DNA of 64,000 bases. Source: Nageia nagi. Taxonomy: Eukaryota; Pinophyta. The position numbers were made by a program, and so were the translations under genes. The DNA lies in assembly GCA_050084985.1 (NCBI GenBank), contig JBITNC010000001.1, positions 123,938,001 to 124,002,000 on the forward strand, given 5' to 3'. The notes beneath the pieces were generated by a model. It saw only the letters and a program-made list of their open reading frames with translations, searched no databases and was not told the origin of the DNA. Shown one piece after another: positions 33,198 through 44,399 of this stretch; the stretch's first letter is position 1, and each line of letters begins with the position of its first letter.

Positions 33198-34312
33198 TTA
33201 AGTAATACAACAAGCATTTGGGTTCTCGTCGCTAAACATGGTGGCAAAACGATTGCTGTCAGCCGCAGTAGGCCTTGAATTTTCATATCTATCCCCGCCA
33301 TTATTGTTGTTGTAATACTGATCTCTAATGAATCTCTGTTGCCGAGGATCAACGTAATCAGGGTTATTATATCTGGGGTATTCACGATGCTCAGCATCCC
33401 TCGGGTATTCTTGAGCAACCTGATACACACTGAGGCCATTTCTGTTGAGATATGCATGTCTGGGATTGTTTCTCTCGATTTCCATGTAGTATGAATCAAG
33501 TGGATCATAAACAGTCTCCGAACTGGGTCCTTCATGTAAAACAGGATCTGGTTTTTCTTGAGTCTGGGTATTCCCACCATCTCCAGGAGGATTTTCTTCT
33601 GGTAAAGGAGGAGGTTCACCTCCTGCGTCTGTTGCAGTTTCCTCTGAGACAGGTTGATTGTTTTGATCTGCTGGTTCCTGAGTTCCAGTTTCTGCAGAGG
33701 AGGGTGAAGCTACGGCAGCGTCAGCTCGTTCTGATGTGTCCTTAGTGCAAATTTCTTCTCCTACGGTATGACTGCACAGCTTGGCTATTTTCCCGGCCTT
33801 TTTTATGGCTCGGATCATTACCTCCGGCTCTGCCCAACCCACCACTGTTATTTTCTGGTGTGGAAAGTCTTCGTGAAATTCATAGATGCCTGCAGAAACC
33901 ATAACTCAATCAAATCCACAAAAGAACATACCCAAGAATTCACAAATAGCATAATAGAGATATTCATACCTTGAACAGTTTGCAGAGCTTTTCGTATCTT
34001 CTGCAAGCAGCCATTGCAGTCCATGCGGACTTGTATTTCTGTGATATTCGGTTTCTGCAAGAAACACAATTATCAGCCTATATTCTTACCGGACAATAAT
34101 AAGAAACTGCAACCATCAACCAGGAAAATCTAAAATAAGCTTTTAAAATTCCTTAAGAAAAACTTGCATAATTCTTCCCAAAGAATTTACCATGCAAGGT
34201 CTTGTCTAGAACAGCCAACAAAATTGTATAGTTTCTGTCTGAGGAATGAAGAGAAGCAGATAAATTTTGAAAATGATAGAATTGAGAGATATACCTTCAC
34301 TTCGAACGCCAT
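33198..34312 (-). CDS. Heavy-metal-associated isoprenylated plant protein (HIPP)
   Basis: Three exons: 34312-34295, 34054-33970 and 33889-33198. The introns are 240 and 80 bp, both GT...AG, in phases 0 and 1. The product has 264 residues. The first exon encodes only MAFEVK. Residues 10-74 form an HMA fold (beta-alpha-beta-beta-alpha-beta) with the metal-binding motif MDCNGC (Cys19, Cys22), VQGIYEF across the second intron, and VVGWAEPEVMIRAIKKAGK. A long, acidic, proline-rich linker follows (about 85-140), then a Tyr/Asn/Arg-rich region. The protein ends CCIT, a CaaX-type prenylation box. Known HIPPs bind heavy metals or act as membrane-anchored partners in stress responses. No frameshift or stop is seen. 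Which HIPP subgroup this is, and which metal it binds, cannot be read from the sequence. Confidence 0.92.
33890..33969 (-). other. HIPP intron 2
   Basis: Begins GTATGAATATC and ends GGTTTCTGCAG. It splits a glycine codon between VQ and IYEF inside the HMA domain. Confidence 0.88.
34055..34294 (-). other. HIPP intron 1
   Basis: Begins GTATATCTCTC directly after codon 6 (AAG) and ends TTTCTTGCAG. The interior is AT-rich, as expected for a plant intron. Splicing restores KPNITEIQVRMDC in frame with MAFEVK. Confidence 0.85.
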
Positions 34313-34433
34313 AGAAATGTTGAAGAGACTGAATTACAATGGGAGAATAAGCTTCTTCTTAGATACACAGCTGAAACCAAAGAACGGTCTTTAACAGGGA
34401 TGGTTATTTAATTCGGTGTATGTGGAATTACGA

Positions 34434-34443
34434 ATATATAAAA
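34434..34443 (-). promoter_or_regulatory. Candidate TATA box of the HIPP gene
   Basis: Minus-strand CTTTTATATATTCG, about 125 bp upstream of the start codon, would give a 5' leader of roughly 90 bases. It is the best TATA-like sequence close to the gene; no transcript evidence is available. Confidence 0.4.
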
Positions 34444-35549
34444 GATGGGGACATCAAATAAACGCCCGTAATCCATCCAATGTGCCATGTGGCCACAGAA
34501 GATTCTATTGCATTCCATGTAAGCAAGATTACAAGGCCATAGCAAGCCAAAACATTGGGATGATATTTTACTTTCTTCTAGACAATTTTATATCGACCAT
34601 GGATTTTTCTAGTCTCCGTTTTCTCTTTCTTGGGCTTTAAACTTTCTTTCCGCCATTGTGGACTATAGTCAATCACTGTTCATGAGCTTTGGACTTTATT
34701 GGTGCATTTTATGAGGCGATAAGGGTCTTAGCTACACTGCATGGGGTCTACATTTTAAGGAGTTTTTTGTTGGACAAGAACAGTTTTGTATTTTGTGTGA
34801 ACCCAGTTATTGAGAAGGTGGCAATGGACAAATAAAATAGAGCCAATCATAAATATGGTAAAATGTTTGGAAGTATTGGCACTTTGCATGATGAAAGGTG
34901 TTTTGAAATTGATGGTGTGGACTTTTAGCACTTCGTAAGTTTCATGAGAAAAAAATGTAAATTGGGAAGTCCATATCTTGAACATGACAGGGTAAGAACG
35001 AAAACGCAACTTTACCGTTTGCATTATTTAAATGCGAGTTGAAATTTTTTGAACACCTCAATTTTTTTAAGCACATGGAATTCAGGATGTATCTGTTTTA
35101 TACAATTGTTGATATTAAATAAGATGAATGAACAGAGTAAGAATAAATGCAGACCCTCCCATATTATTTTTGAAGTTTGAAATCTAACAATTTATTCTTA
35201 GACGTACCCGCCTTCAAAGCAAAACCAAAATACATTTTTACCACAATTAAAAATATTTTATTATGAATATAATTACAAAGATTTTAGATCAATGAAGAAA
35301 AGCTTACTTATGGTTGCATGAGGAATCTATTAAAATCTAATTTTTTACTCTTGATAAAAAAATTATTTTTAATCATACTCTTCTATTTAATCTAATTAAT
35401 ATTAAATTAAACAAATGATTAGAGTTCAATTTTTTTAATTTATTTATTTATTTTTTAATTTAGGAATTGTTTAGTTCAAAAATTATGCCCAACTAATGTA
35501 TCAAGTTAATTTTCTACATAGTTGATATTGTTGATACAATACACCCTCG
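34444..35549. other. Upstream region of the HIPP gene, no other gene seen
   Basis: Short frames are present on both strands but none is supported. Above about 35050 the sequence becomes very AT-rich, as in the repeat-derived parts of the window. Confidence 0.4.
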
Positions 35550-37400
35550 GTTCTATGTCGTAATAGGTCTTTGTTGGATTCAATGATGAACTAATCTTAT
35601 TGTATCATTTTGGTAACCCTAACACTTCCTAATCAATCATGCTTGAGGTTGGAAGATGGATGGAATGAGTCTAAATCTAGTAGTCTTATCTGAACTATTT
35701 TTTAGTAGAACTTTCCTACTATTTAATATTTATGAGATGAAAAGGGTAATGCATCTCTAGTCTTCATAATTGATCCCATATTTTAGTATACAATTATCTC
35801 TAATTAAGACAATATATGTCATATATCTCATAGCAAATAGGATAAGTGAAAATGAAGTATTCCTAAGATTCTAACTCAAGACTGGATAATCTACATAATA
35901 ATGTAGATAAAAGAGAGAATAATGGAGCATTTTTTTGTGATAAAGATTCCTTTATATCAGTCCAAGTAGTTTTTATGTATGGTAAATAATTCTCATCTTG
36001 AACCTCCTTATTGAAATATGGTGTATTAACTAATAACTTAGTAGGGGACATCGCATGATGGTTAGAATAAGAGATTGAAGTAAAGTAGTGGTTCGAGTAT
36101 ATCAATAATATTTGACTCCTTGATTAGCAAATTGCATTGAGGATTGTAGTGCTAAGTATAAATATCATATTAAATTAGCATCATTATTTTCCATACAATT
36201 AAGTGTACCTAGAAAAAAGATAATATGAGATATTGTTAACAGTAAATAGTAGGTGAGCACCAAACTCAAGTACAATGATGGGACATGGTACAAAAATTCT
36301 TTTAGAGTGAATGTAAGTTAGATAACATTTAGATGAGAAACATTTTAATATGAAACCAACCTATTGTCTTAGGTTAGGGTCCCAAACTTCACAACCTTAT
36401 ACAAAGTAGGAGAAATCAAACTTGTTTAAAATAGATTAATATTCATGTTGATGTTATAAAATAGTAGCTAAAATCATTGCTTTTCTATAGAGGCCAAGGA
36501 AGCATATCCTTTATTCAACCTTAGTTGAGATGTTGGGATTAGTTTGAAGGTAGGTCCTATAAAAATAACTCCCAAGTATGTGTATGACATGATATTCTCA
36601 ACAACCCTCCTTTATATGTTATATGAACTACAAAGAGAACTTTTTTAGGTTATTGAAAACCATGACTTTTATTTTATAAAGGTTAACTTCTAGCCCATAC
36701 ATGTGAGAGTATGTGCCAAGTATGTCAAACTTTCATTAAAGTCTTATATCCATGTGTAACATGATGATGATACCATTAACAAAAAGTAAAATGGAATAAA
36801 CAGTACCAAAACATAAGTAACCTATCTTATTAACTGAAGAGTCCATAATGAGAATCTTTAATTCATGAATATATAATCTAGACAATGTAGCTCAAAGTGG
36901 GTGACCCTATTTATTCTCTATGGTAGTATGAACATGTCTTATTTTAATTGATCCAATATGAACCTATCTAGTAAATTTATCATAAATGATCATAACTAAT
37001 GAAGTAACCTCCTCTAGATATTCTAGATCCTTCAACCTTTGAAATAATAATTGTCTGGGCATAATATCAAATACCTTAGACTTAAAGTCTACAAAATAAT
37101 AATAGATCCCATTTTTTTTATCTTTGCCTTCTTCAATAATAACTCTATGAGATAGAATATGATTGTAAGTGTAGTTATTTCTTCTTAAAGTAGTTTTCAT
37201 TTTCCATGAAGTTTCTAAGCCTTAACAAAATTGAAGATTAGGATATGAAGGATTGTTACAAATATTTATAGAAGAACTTATGACCACCCATAGTAATTCT
37301 TTACTTGTTTTTCTTTAATGAATATCTAGATTTGTGGATAGGTTGAATGATATTTTGAAGATTAAAAGAATAACAATTTTATATGACACTAAGCCAATCT
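35550..37400 (-). mobile_element. LINE I, 5'-truncated copy of the LINE G family
   Basis: Collinear with 5390-7270 on the same strand. Shared landmarks include GTCCAAGTAGTTTTT, GATTGAAGTA.AGTAGT, TTCTTTT(G/A)GA(A/G)TGAATG and CCAAGTATGTGTATGA. The RT region at 37200-36964 reads VIIEEGKDKKNGIYYYFVDF then SKVFDIMPRQLL, equivalent to the FVDF.KAFD.VPR motif of LINE reverse transcriptases. The 5' end stops near 37400, inside gypsy element A sequence, while LINE G continues into the N-terminal RT and endonuclease regions. Confidence 0.75.
36964..37200 (-). pseudogene. LINE I reverse transcriptase fragment
   Basis: 78 open codons of the N-terminal RT core. The FVDF aspartate (catalytic motif A) is present, as is DIMPRQLLFQRLKDLEYLEE, which follows motif A in this family. 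The motif C box lies further along at 36750-36800 in a broken frame. Confidence 0.7.
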
Positions 37401-37419
37401 AAGAGATGAATCAGCTTTG

Positions 37420-37835
37420 GTGATAGAGGTTGACACTACAAAAGTATCTTCTTGTGAAGTTAAGTATTGTGGAATGAGATGTATGTTGAATGAATCAAAT
37501 AGCACAATAACATCTCAAATGATATGATGATAGTATCTTAGTGGCATATTTTTTATTTGTAATTGATTTTTCACTCTTTTAACTATCAATTCTACATCTC
37601 CAAAATACATCAAGTTCTTGATTCTTCCTTCTCTTCATGTGATGGTTAACCCCCTATACAAAGATTCATATTTTGCTATGTTATTAATGTAATGAAAGGT
37701 CAAATTTATAGAATATGATATTTTAATTCTATCAAGTGCAATGAACATAAATTTGACTCCATTTCCTTCTCTATATTTGCTTCCATAAAAGTACATCTTC
37801 TAAATCTCATTATGATTATAATTCAAGAACTCTTT
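37420..37835 (-). pseudogene. Element A RNase H-like domain
   Basis: The translation begins KMYFYGSKYREGNG, corresponding to the (M/I)YFDGS...G.G start of the RNase H found in Tat-type gypsy polyproteins, with the first catalytic aspartate changed to tyrosine. It continues with NNIAKYESL (NN.AEYEAL, second acidic residue altered), YFGDVELIVKRVKNQLQ (FGD.EL.V.Q) and NIHLIPQYLTSQED (the .HIPR..N..AD end). Stops interrupt it in two or three places. It lies directly after the protease-like segment, not after RT. Confidence 0.65.
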
Positions 37836-38049
37836 CTCTAGTTCTTCTTGGAAAGCTTATTATGTACTTGCCTCACTATCTTGAAATAATGTATTGATCT
37901 TGAGATTCAATCATGGGTTGATTATTATACATGTTATTTTAAATTTTTTATCCTTTAAGGAAAATTTTAAACCTATGCTTTCTTTTTGGGATGTAGATTT
38001 ACAATGTATCCTTTACTAGTATTTTTGCAATAGTCTATCCCAATGAAAC

Positions 38050-38250
38050 AATTCCTTTGAGATCATAACCAAATTATTTCCTAAGTATCCCATACGATAC
38101 ATGCATATATAATATAAGGATTGACATGAGAATCTTATTTGGAAGAAAGGAATACAATGACACAATCATATCCTTGATTTTTCCTATAATTTTAACATTT
38201 GATGAGTCTAACTAATGACAAGCATCATCAATTTTAGAAAATGTTAGATT
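38050..38250 (-). pseudogene. Element A protease-like segment
   Basis: Contains NVKIIGKIKDMIVSLYSFLP, then HVSYGILRK and FGYDLKGIVSLG with frameshift-free spacing. This resembles the C-terminal half of plant gypsy retropepsins, 'G.IKD....L...P......DI.V.D.P..YGMLLSR.F..DL.G....DW'. The DTGS-type catalytic turn is not legible upstream. Confidence 0.45.
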
Positions 38251-38899
38251 GAATAGTTGGGTTCTATTTGCAAGCATAATTTTGTCAATTTTCAATGAAT
38301 AAAGGATACAACTGAAACACTTTTTACTATTAATCCATAAAGATAAATAAAAAGGAGGAATTGTTGCAAGATGGACATATTTACACTTTTCTTCAAGATA
38401 TCTTCAATAATGTTATTTTTTGATAGCAAAGGTTCCTTTTTTGAGTTATCAATTTATTGGGATTTATATTGAATTAGACCTTTTCCTATATTTTGTAATG
38501 GATTTTCCCATGTGTTAATGATTATATCAAAACTTGAGGCTAGATCTAGAGTTATTCTTAAGATTGAAGTCTACTTTGATACCAAGTCATAATAGCCAAC
38601 CCTTGGGTGCATGCTTGAGAGAATTCATCACTTTATTAGTAATAGGATGTTTCTTCATTATCAATTACATATTGTATATAAATAGTTATTACTTTCTCAT
38701 TGGGATCATTATCAGGTAACAATATTTTATTTTTAGGAATATTTTTTTAATCAAATTATAATACATAATTATTTGGATTATATTCAAATTTATGAAGATT
38801 ACAATATTTATTATTTAAAGATGACTTTATCCAAATTTATCAATATTATCCTTTTGACTTTCTTATTTTATCTCTATTTTAGACTTATAAGTTTAGGTT

Positions 38900-39860
38900 T
38901 TGCTAAATAGTAAAAATGTTAGTTTTCTCAACACTTCATTCTCAATCTTCTTATTTTATCTGAAATTTTATTTTCTTTATATTCATTATTTGATCATTTT
39001 CTTCTTTCTTGGAAGAGGTTTTAAGCCTCTTCAATTTTCTTCCAATAATAAGAAATTTCTTGAATGTCTTATGGCCTCATTAGTCACATCCTCGAAAGTT
39101 TGGGGAACACAATAGTTCATAGTATAGGAAAGATATATATCCACAACATTAATAAGTATACATTTATTCAAATCTATATTAATTTTGCTATTATCTTTTG
39201 ATATATTTTTTTGAATTGATCAATGAATTGTACAACTATTTCTCTTTCTTTTTTCTTTATGTGCACAATCTCACAAACTTACTCACTGCCAATGACATTA
39301 ATTTTAAAACTAGTTAGAAAAATGGTTGTGACATCAACCTACCTTATTATGGACCTTGATGATAATGAATTATACTAGTACAATGCTTATTTGATGAATG
39401 TGTGCACTAACATTTAGACTGCTACATCCTCATGTTCTATGGCTAAGATGTCATAAAATGTATTGAATTTTTCAATATAATCCTCAATAGTAATGTTTGA
39501 TATTTAACTAGAATATAAAGGAAGATTTTTTGTATCTTTACAAAGCTTATATTTATCTCCTTATAAATTTAAACAACCTACATTATTTGACTAACATAAG
39601 ACTTGTTTGAATGGGTGTCAGGTTAAGACTTGGAAATATTTTAGGCTTATGTTGAAGGATGTGTGAAGGGCACTAGATGATGCAGACTAGATTTGGTTTG
39701 AGGTAGTTAATTTGGAAGGAGTGACATCATTGAGGATGATCATAGTCAACTAGACTATATCTACACTCTATTGAAGCATTGCGATAGCCAATGCAACACC
39801 TTCCACTTCCTCATGGGTAAGATGAAATTCACACTCAAAGACATCTATAGGATCCTCAAG
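38900..39860 (-). pseudogene. Element A gag
   Basis: Upstream end reads NVNLEDPIDVFECEFHLTHE. The core around 39420-39220 contains YNSLSSRSI, then FLTSFKINVIGSE and IHIKKKEREIVVQFIDQFKK followed by IYQKI. These match the 'WY.SLP..SI..W.EL...FL..F.......EL..IKQ.E.E....F..RFK..Y' retrotransposon gag domain. Stops are frequent. Confidence 0.65.
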
Positions 39861-41163
39861 GTTCACATTTAGGGTGTAACACATCCACTAATTATCATCA
39901 ATTGAAGCCCTAATTTTTGACCTAATTTTTTTTTAATCATAGCGCTCGAATGATCTAGGAATGAACCAAGTGATCCCACATGAGTTTAATATCCTGCTAG
40001 CTAGCTCAGCACTCACATGGCAAGATTAGCCAAGAACCCAAGGTAACCAACCTTGATAAATTTTTCTAGTATTCACTTTTCAACACTCAACTTGTTGAAA
40101 AGATGCCTCAAAAGTAACCTCATCATTCTTATTCCACATCCCATGTGCAATAGGCTTTTTGATTATATTGTAGTGGTTTCCTACTTAGGGTCCATAACAC
40201 CTAAAAGATCACACTTCCACTAAATTAGTCATCATCTCTTGATGATAACTCTCTATCTCATAGGAGCAATTAACTTATCCTAGGTAAGATTCCTTATGAG
40301 TGGGTAGCATCACCTATGGAATAATCATCATATCCCTATCTGCTAACTACAAGTGATATGACTACTAATTACCCTCACCCAGTAATAGTAGTTTTTCAAA
40401 TTGCTTTCCCCACCTGATTCACCTATCAAGGAATATGAGTACTAACCTACCCATAACTATTGGCTAGTCCCACCATGTGGTTCACCATCCCTTTGCCCAT
40501 AACTTATGGAGCCATGGATATTAAACAATATCCTTAAGTGGTTGTTTAGTCTAATATATTTTTAAATGTGTTGACAAAAGAACCACCTATGTCCTACTAA
40601 GCATATACTAATATTTTCAAATAGTGAAGTGGGTATAAGACATGTTATAAGGTTTAACACCATTTATCCTTACCAATGAGGAATACCTCGGAGGTCTTAG
40701 TTATAGCTTATGCATGAAGGCACATATTTTCTTATTTTATCCCATATGCATTGTATCACATATACAAATCTACTTTTTAAAAGATCTCTTGAATACATAA
40801 AGTAACAAGTTGTTAGGAAGGATCTTACCACTATTGAAACAAAATTAATGTAGCGCTAAGTGGTCCTCATGCAAAGAATACTCCTTATTTTTGTGGTTTA
40901 TCAAGGTAGGTTTACTTTGTGAAGGTTCTTCACCACATTTCTTGCATTTGTCCAAAAAAAATCCCAAATGACTCCATTTATCTCATTGTGTCCTATTGAT
41001 ATCCAATTTGATCCCAAGGGTCCCTATGATATCCCAAATGCTCACAAATTGTCATTGGGAACCTTAACTTTGTTTAGGGTTGATTATAAGTTATTAGGAT
41101 AATTTTGGATTTGTTGGGATTGATAATCTAATCCATCTACTTCTTTAAGAGTCTATTTAGATC
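39861..41163. other. Leader of gypsy element A, no other gene seen
   Basis: About 1.3 kb between gag and a candidate primer binding site. I read both strands and saw no protein family. Confidence 0.35.
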
Positions 41164-41178
41164 AATTTTCTAATACCA
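41164..41178 (-). other. Candidate primer binding site, element A
   Basis: Minus-strand TGGTATTAGAAAATT resembles the start of the initiator methionine tRNA complement (TGGTATCAGAG...). It is upstream of gag A in the correct orientation, about 10 bases from a CA that could end an LTR. Confidence 0.35.
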
Positions 41179-42012
41179 CTACTATCATGCAATAACAAGT
41201 ATTAATCCTTACTCCTATTTATCAAAGCATTAATCATGTAATAATCATAGTGCTATTCATAAAGAGAGAGTAAAATTATCTATCTTACATTGATTTTGTA
41301 ATATATTAATAAAAGATAAGTACAAAATAATCTTCATTAAACATTTCTAAATTAATGATTTAATTACAAGAAAATTGAATATATCTCATAACTTTATTTA
41401 TCAACATCTAATACATCGGGAAAACTTTCATAACTTATTACAAGAACATTAATACATCATAAGGCTAATATAATGATTTAGAATTGATAATTTAATTTAT
41501 CATTCTTTTTGTAACACAAAGGAAATATAACATATTAATTGATAAATCATTCTTTATCATGTCATGAATCACAACCATTAATCTTCAAACAATGATCATC
41601 AAGCATCAAACATCTCCATGGATCTTTGAGCATAGAACATCTTCATTGTTCTTTGATCAATGAGCATTGATCATTAACTTTCCCTTGGAACTTGGTGGGT
41701 GGATCAAGTACTAGGAAGGAGTAGGATCAGGACAACCCCATAACAAACTTGACCATTATGCAAGGAATTCAATTTCAAGTGTTCTTTTCTTAATCTATAG
41801 GACTCAAAATGATTTTACGTCCTTTTTGGATTACCTTCTTTCCTTGGCAAATTATTTCAATATTCAATATATTTTAATGTACAATTCCTTCATATACAAG
41901 CTTACTATTTTCCTATTACTCCTTTTTATTTTCCTAATTAATTAAATGCTTATAGTATATCCATATACCATATTATAGACTTGTCAAAATGAAAAAAATG
42001 AAGTTTAATTTT

Positions 42013-42014
<2 letters not shown>

Positions 42015-42046
<32 letters not shown>
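42015..42046. repeat. (TA)16 microsatellite
   Basis: An uninterrupted run of 16 TA dinucleotides flanked by TTCT and CACTTT. Confidence 0.97.
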
Positions 42047-42049
<3 letters not shown>

Positions 42050-43560
42050 TTTTGTTCATTATTAATTCATATATGGTCAAACACCAACCAAACATACAAA
42101 ATGGCTAAACATTAATATGGAGACAAGATAGTTTCCAATTAGGTACATCAAGTGGGTTCTTAACAAGTAATAAATGATGAAGATCTAATAAGATAAATAA
42201 TTTGGCTACTTATTGATTCCAAACCTATGTATTCAAAAGATGACTATGGTAATTCAAGATGATACAAAGTTTAATATGATGACATAGAAAATATGCCAAA
42301 TCTAGTATATTGAATGGTTTACTCAATGAATAATATAACCTCATGGATTAGATTCAACTCTAATAAGAAAGTATACACATAATTTCAATAGGAGATCACA
42401 CTTGTACAATGAGAAGAGCTTAGCAAGGAACATTGATCTCTCTTCATGTAAGGAAAGTCATAGATGTCTTGCATTCTTATTGGCATAATCTAAAAACTCA
42501 TAAATGGTTATAGCAAAATGGTTTTATTTTTGAATTTGATATGTAAACTATGAAATATGGATTCAAATGACATACTACTATCATGGAAACATCCATGTAG
42601 TCTACTAGTTTTTTTACTACATATGGCAATTAACAAAAGGGTTTCACATTAATGCCTTTGTCCTATGTAAGCTAAAACTCTATAATCTTTACTAGCATTA
42701 TGACCATTACGTAACTCAAAAAGGGAGCATATAAAAAATTTGAATAGTTGAGATGACTTCTCAAAGGAATTGTTGACTATTAAGCCAGGAATGCATAGAA
42801 TATATTATTTAAAAACAAGAAGAGATATTGGGATTTGGAATTAAACATTGCATCCTTTGCTACAAGCTCTAGATAAAAGCAAAGAGATAAAATTGAATTC
42901 CTCAAACTTTTCAGCTAGCATGTACCAATGAAAGAGTGTGAAGAAGCTAGGAGGTCTTATCAAAGTATAGTAAAAATGGTTTTACATCAAGTAATGTGAC
43001 TATGAATATCCAAGTAACCATGTTGGTTTAATGTGAAAGAACATATAGGAGGGACTAGTGTCAAGAAATAATTAAAGTTAAAATTGAATTATTTTTCCAA
43101 AGTATGAGCCTCCATAAACTTTTCATTATAGAATTAAATGGCTCAACTTATCAATATATTAAAATACATAGCATTTTATCTCAAGAATTCCTAAAAATAA
43201 AAGGAATTTAAATTAATATGATCCCATTCCTTTATTTTTAAAGAAAAAGACAAGATAACAACCTCACATGCAATACAATAATTAAATCAATCAATATGTC
43301 CCTTCACCTAGTATAAGTCCTTTATCAACAATTAATTCCATGAGTCTTTAGAAAAACAATCTTTTCATACAAATCTTTAAAAATATTAAAATGGAACTAT
43401 TAAAAAAAAAATGTAAGGAATGCACCTTGACTTGGAGAAGGAAGAGAGAGACTTTTTTTCTTCATGAAATCTAAGCTTGAGAATAACCAAAACAAAATAA
43501 AAATAGCAACAGATAGATATGTAATTTTTTATTTGTATTTTTTTCAATGATCTAGTCCTT

Positions 43561-43568
43561 TATTTATA
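43561..43568 (-). promoter_or_regulatory. Candidate TATA box in the putative LTR
   Basis: The minus strand reads GCTATAAATAAAGGAC, a canonical TATAAATA, about 690 bases inside the putative LTR. Confidence 0.45.
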
Positions 43569-44399
43569 GCTAAAGGGGCTCAAATGTGTCCAAATGGACA
43601 TCTCTTCACACCCTCAATAATTTTTGGTTAGGTTTGCTTAAAGTTGGAACTGTTGGTAATGGCATTTAATACTTTGGAATCTTTTTTATTAGTTGATAAT
43701 TTAGTGCCAACTCTTATCCACAACTAACACAAAAATACAAAACTAAATAGGGTCATTTCTCTATTATTTTCCTAGCTATTAAATATCATGTCATACCACA
43801 AAGAGACCATAGTCTCTATCTAATAGTGTTTTTACTAGTAACCCTATGTGGCCATAATATGGACACTCATATTCAACTTTTACCCCATTAAATTTATTTT
43901 TCTAACCTTATAATAATTTTCAAATTTAACTAAAGGTCTATCCCCTTTTTCCTTCCATTTTAAAATTTAAATTTCAAAAATACCAAACAAGGGAAAACAC
44001 ATCTTTACCTATAATGGTCACCTCATCCTATAGAGTAAGGTTAATCCACATAGTTTTACGAACATATTTTCATCAAGAAATCAATAATCACAACAATTAT
44101 TTTGCATGCATCTACATGATTTACGATGCTCATAGGGTGTGTCAACAAATCAATACTAATCATTTCCTCCTCTTATTCTTTTGTTCTCATCACCAATTCA
44201 TCTTTGGTCTATAGGGTCTTTGGATTACTTCTCCACTAAATAACCTATATCAAAACATCTCCAAGCTAGCATCAAATTATCACAAATGATACATATTCTC
44301 ATATCAAACTTGTCATTACCATAGTATTATGCAAACATAATTCATTAAAATCCTCGATGGTACTTGAGGTCAAATAGGGTCTTGAGGTGGGTCATGATA

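Larger units (their letters stand above)
37401..39860 (-). mobile_element. Ty3/gypsy element A, gag to RNase H-like domain
   Basis: Minus-strand internal region of an LTR element. Gag is at 39860-38900, a protease-type segment at about 38250-38050 and an RNase H-like domain at about 37830-37420. There is not enough room between protease and RNase H for a reverse transcriptase. The element is cut at about 37400, where LINE I begins. Its 5' LTR may be the candidate at 41189-44257. Confidence 0.65.
41189..44257 (-). repeat. Candidate long LTR (minus orientation)
   Basis: The minus strand at 44257 starts TGTTTTGATATAGG, preceded by AGCTTGGAGA, which is polypurine-like. The other end is near the CA at 41189, just before the candidate primer binding site. 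A TATA box and a long (TA)n run lie inside. No second copy was found in the window, so this is inferred from signals only. It would lie between gag of element A and the accessory ORF of element B. Confidence 0.35.

Noticed and set aside
33188-33619. Second minus-strand frame overlapping the HIPP gene
   Set aside because: An alternative frame of exon 3; the HIPP frame is continuous with the HMA exons and ends in a CaaX box.
33452-33745. Plus-strand frame opposite the HIPP gene
   Set aside because: A shadow of the third HIPP exon; no motif and no independent support.
34755-35024. 89-codon minus-strand frame upstream of HIPP
   Set aside because: No motif and ordinary composition for a chance frame.
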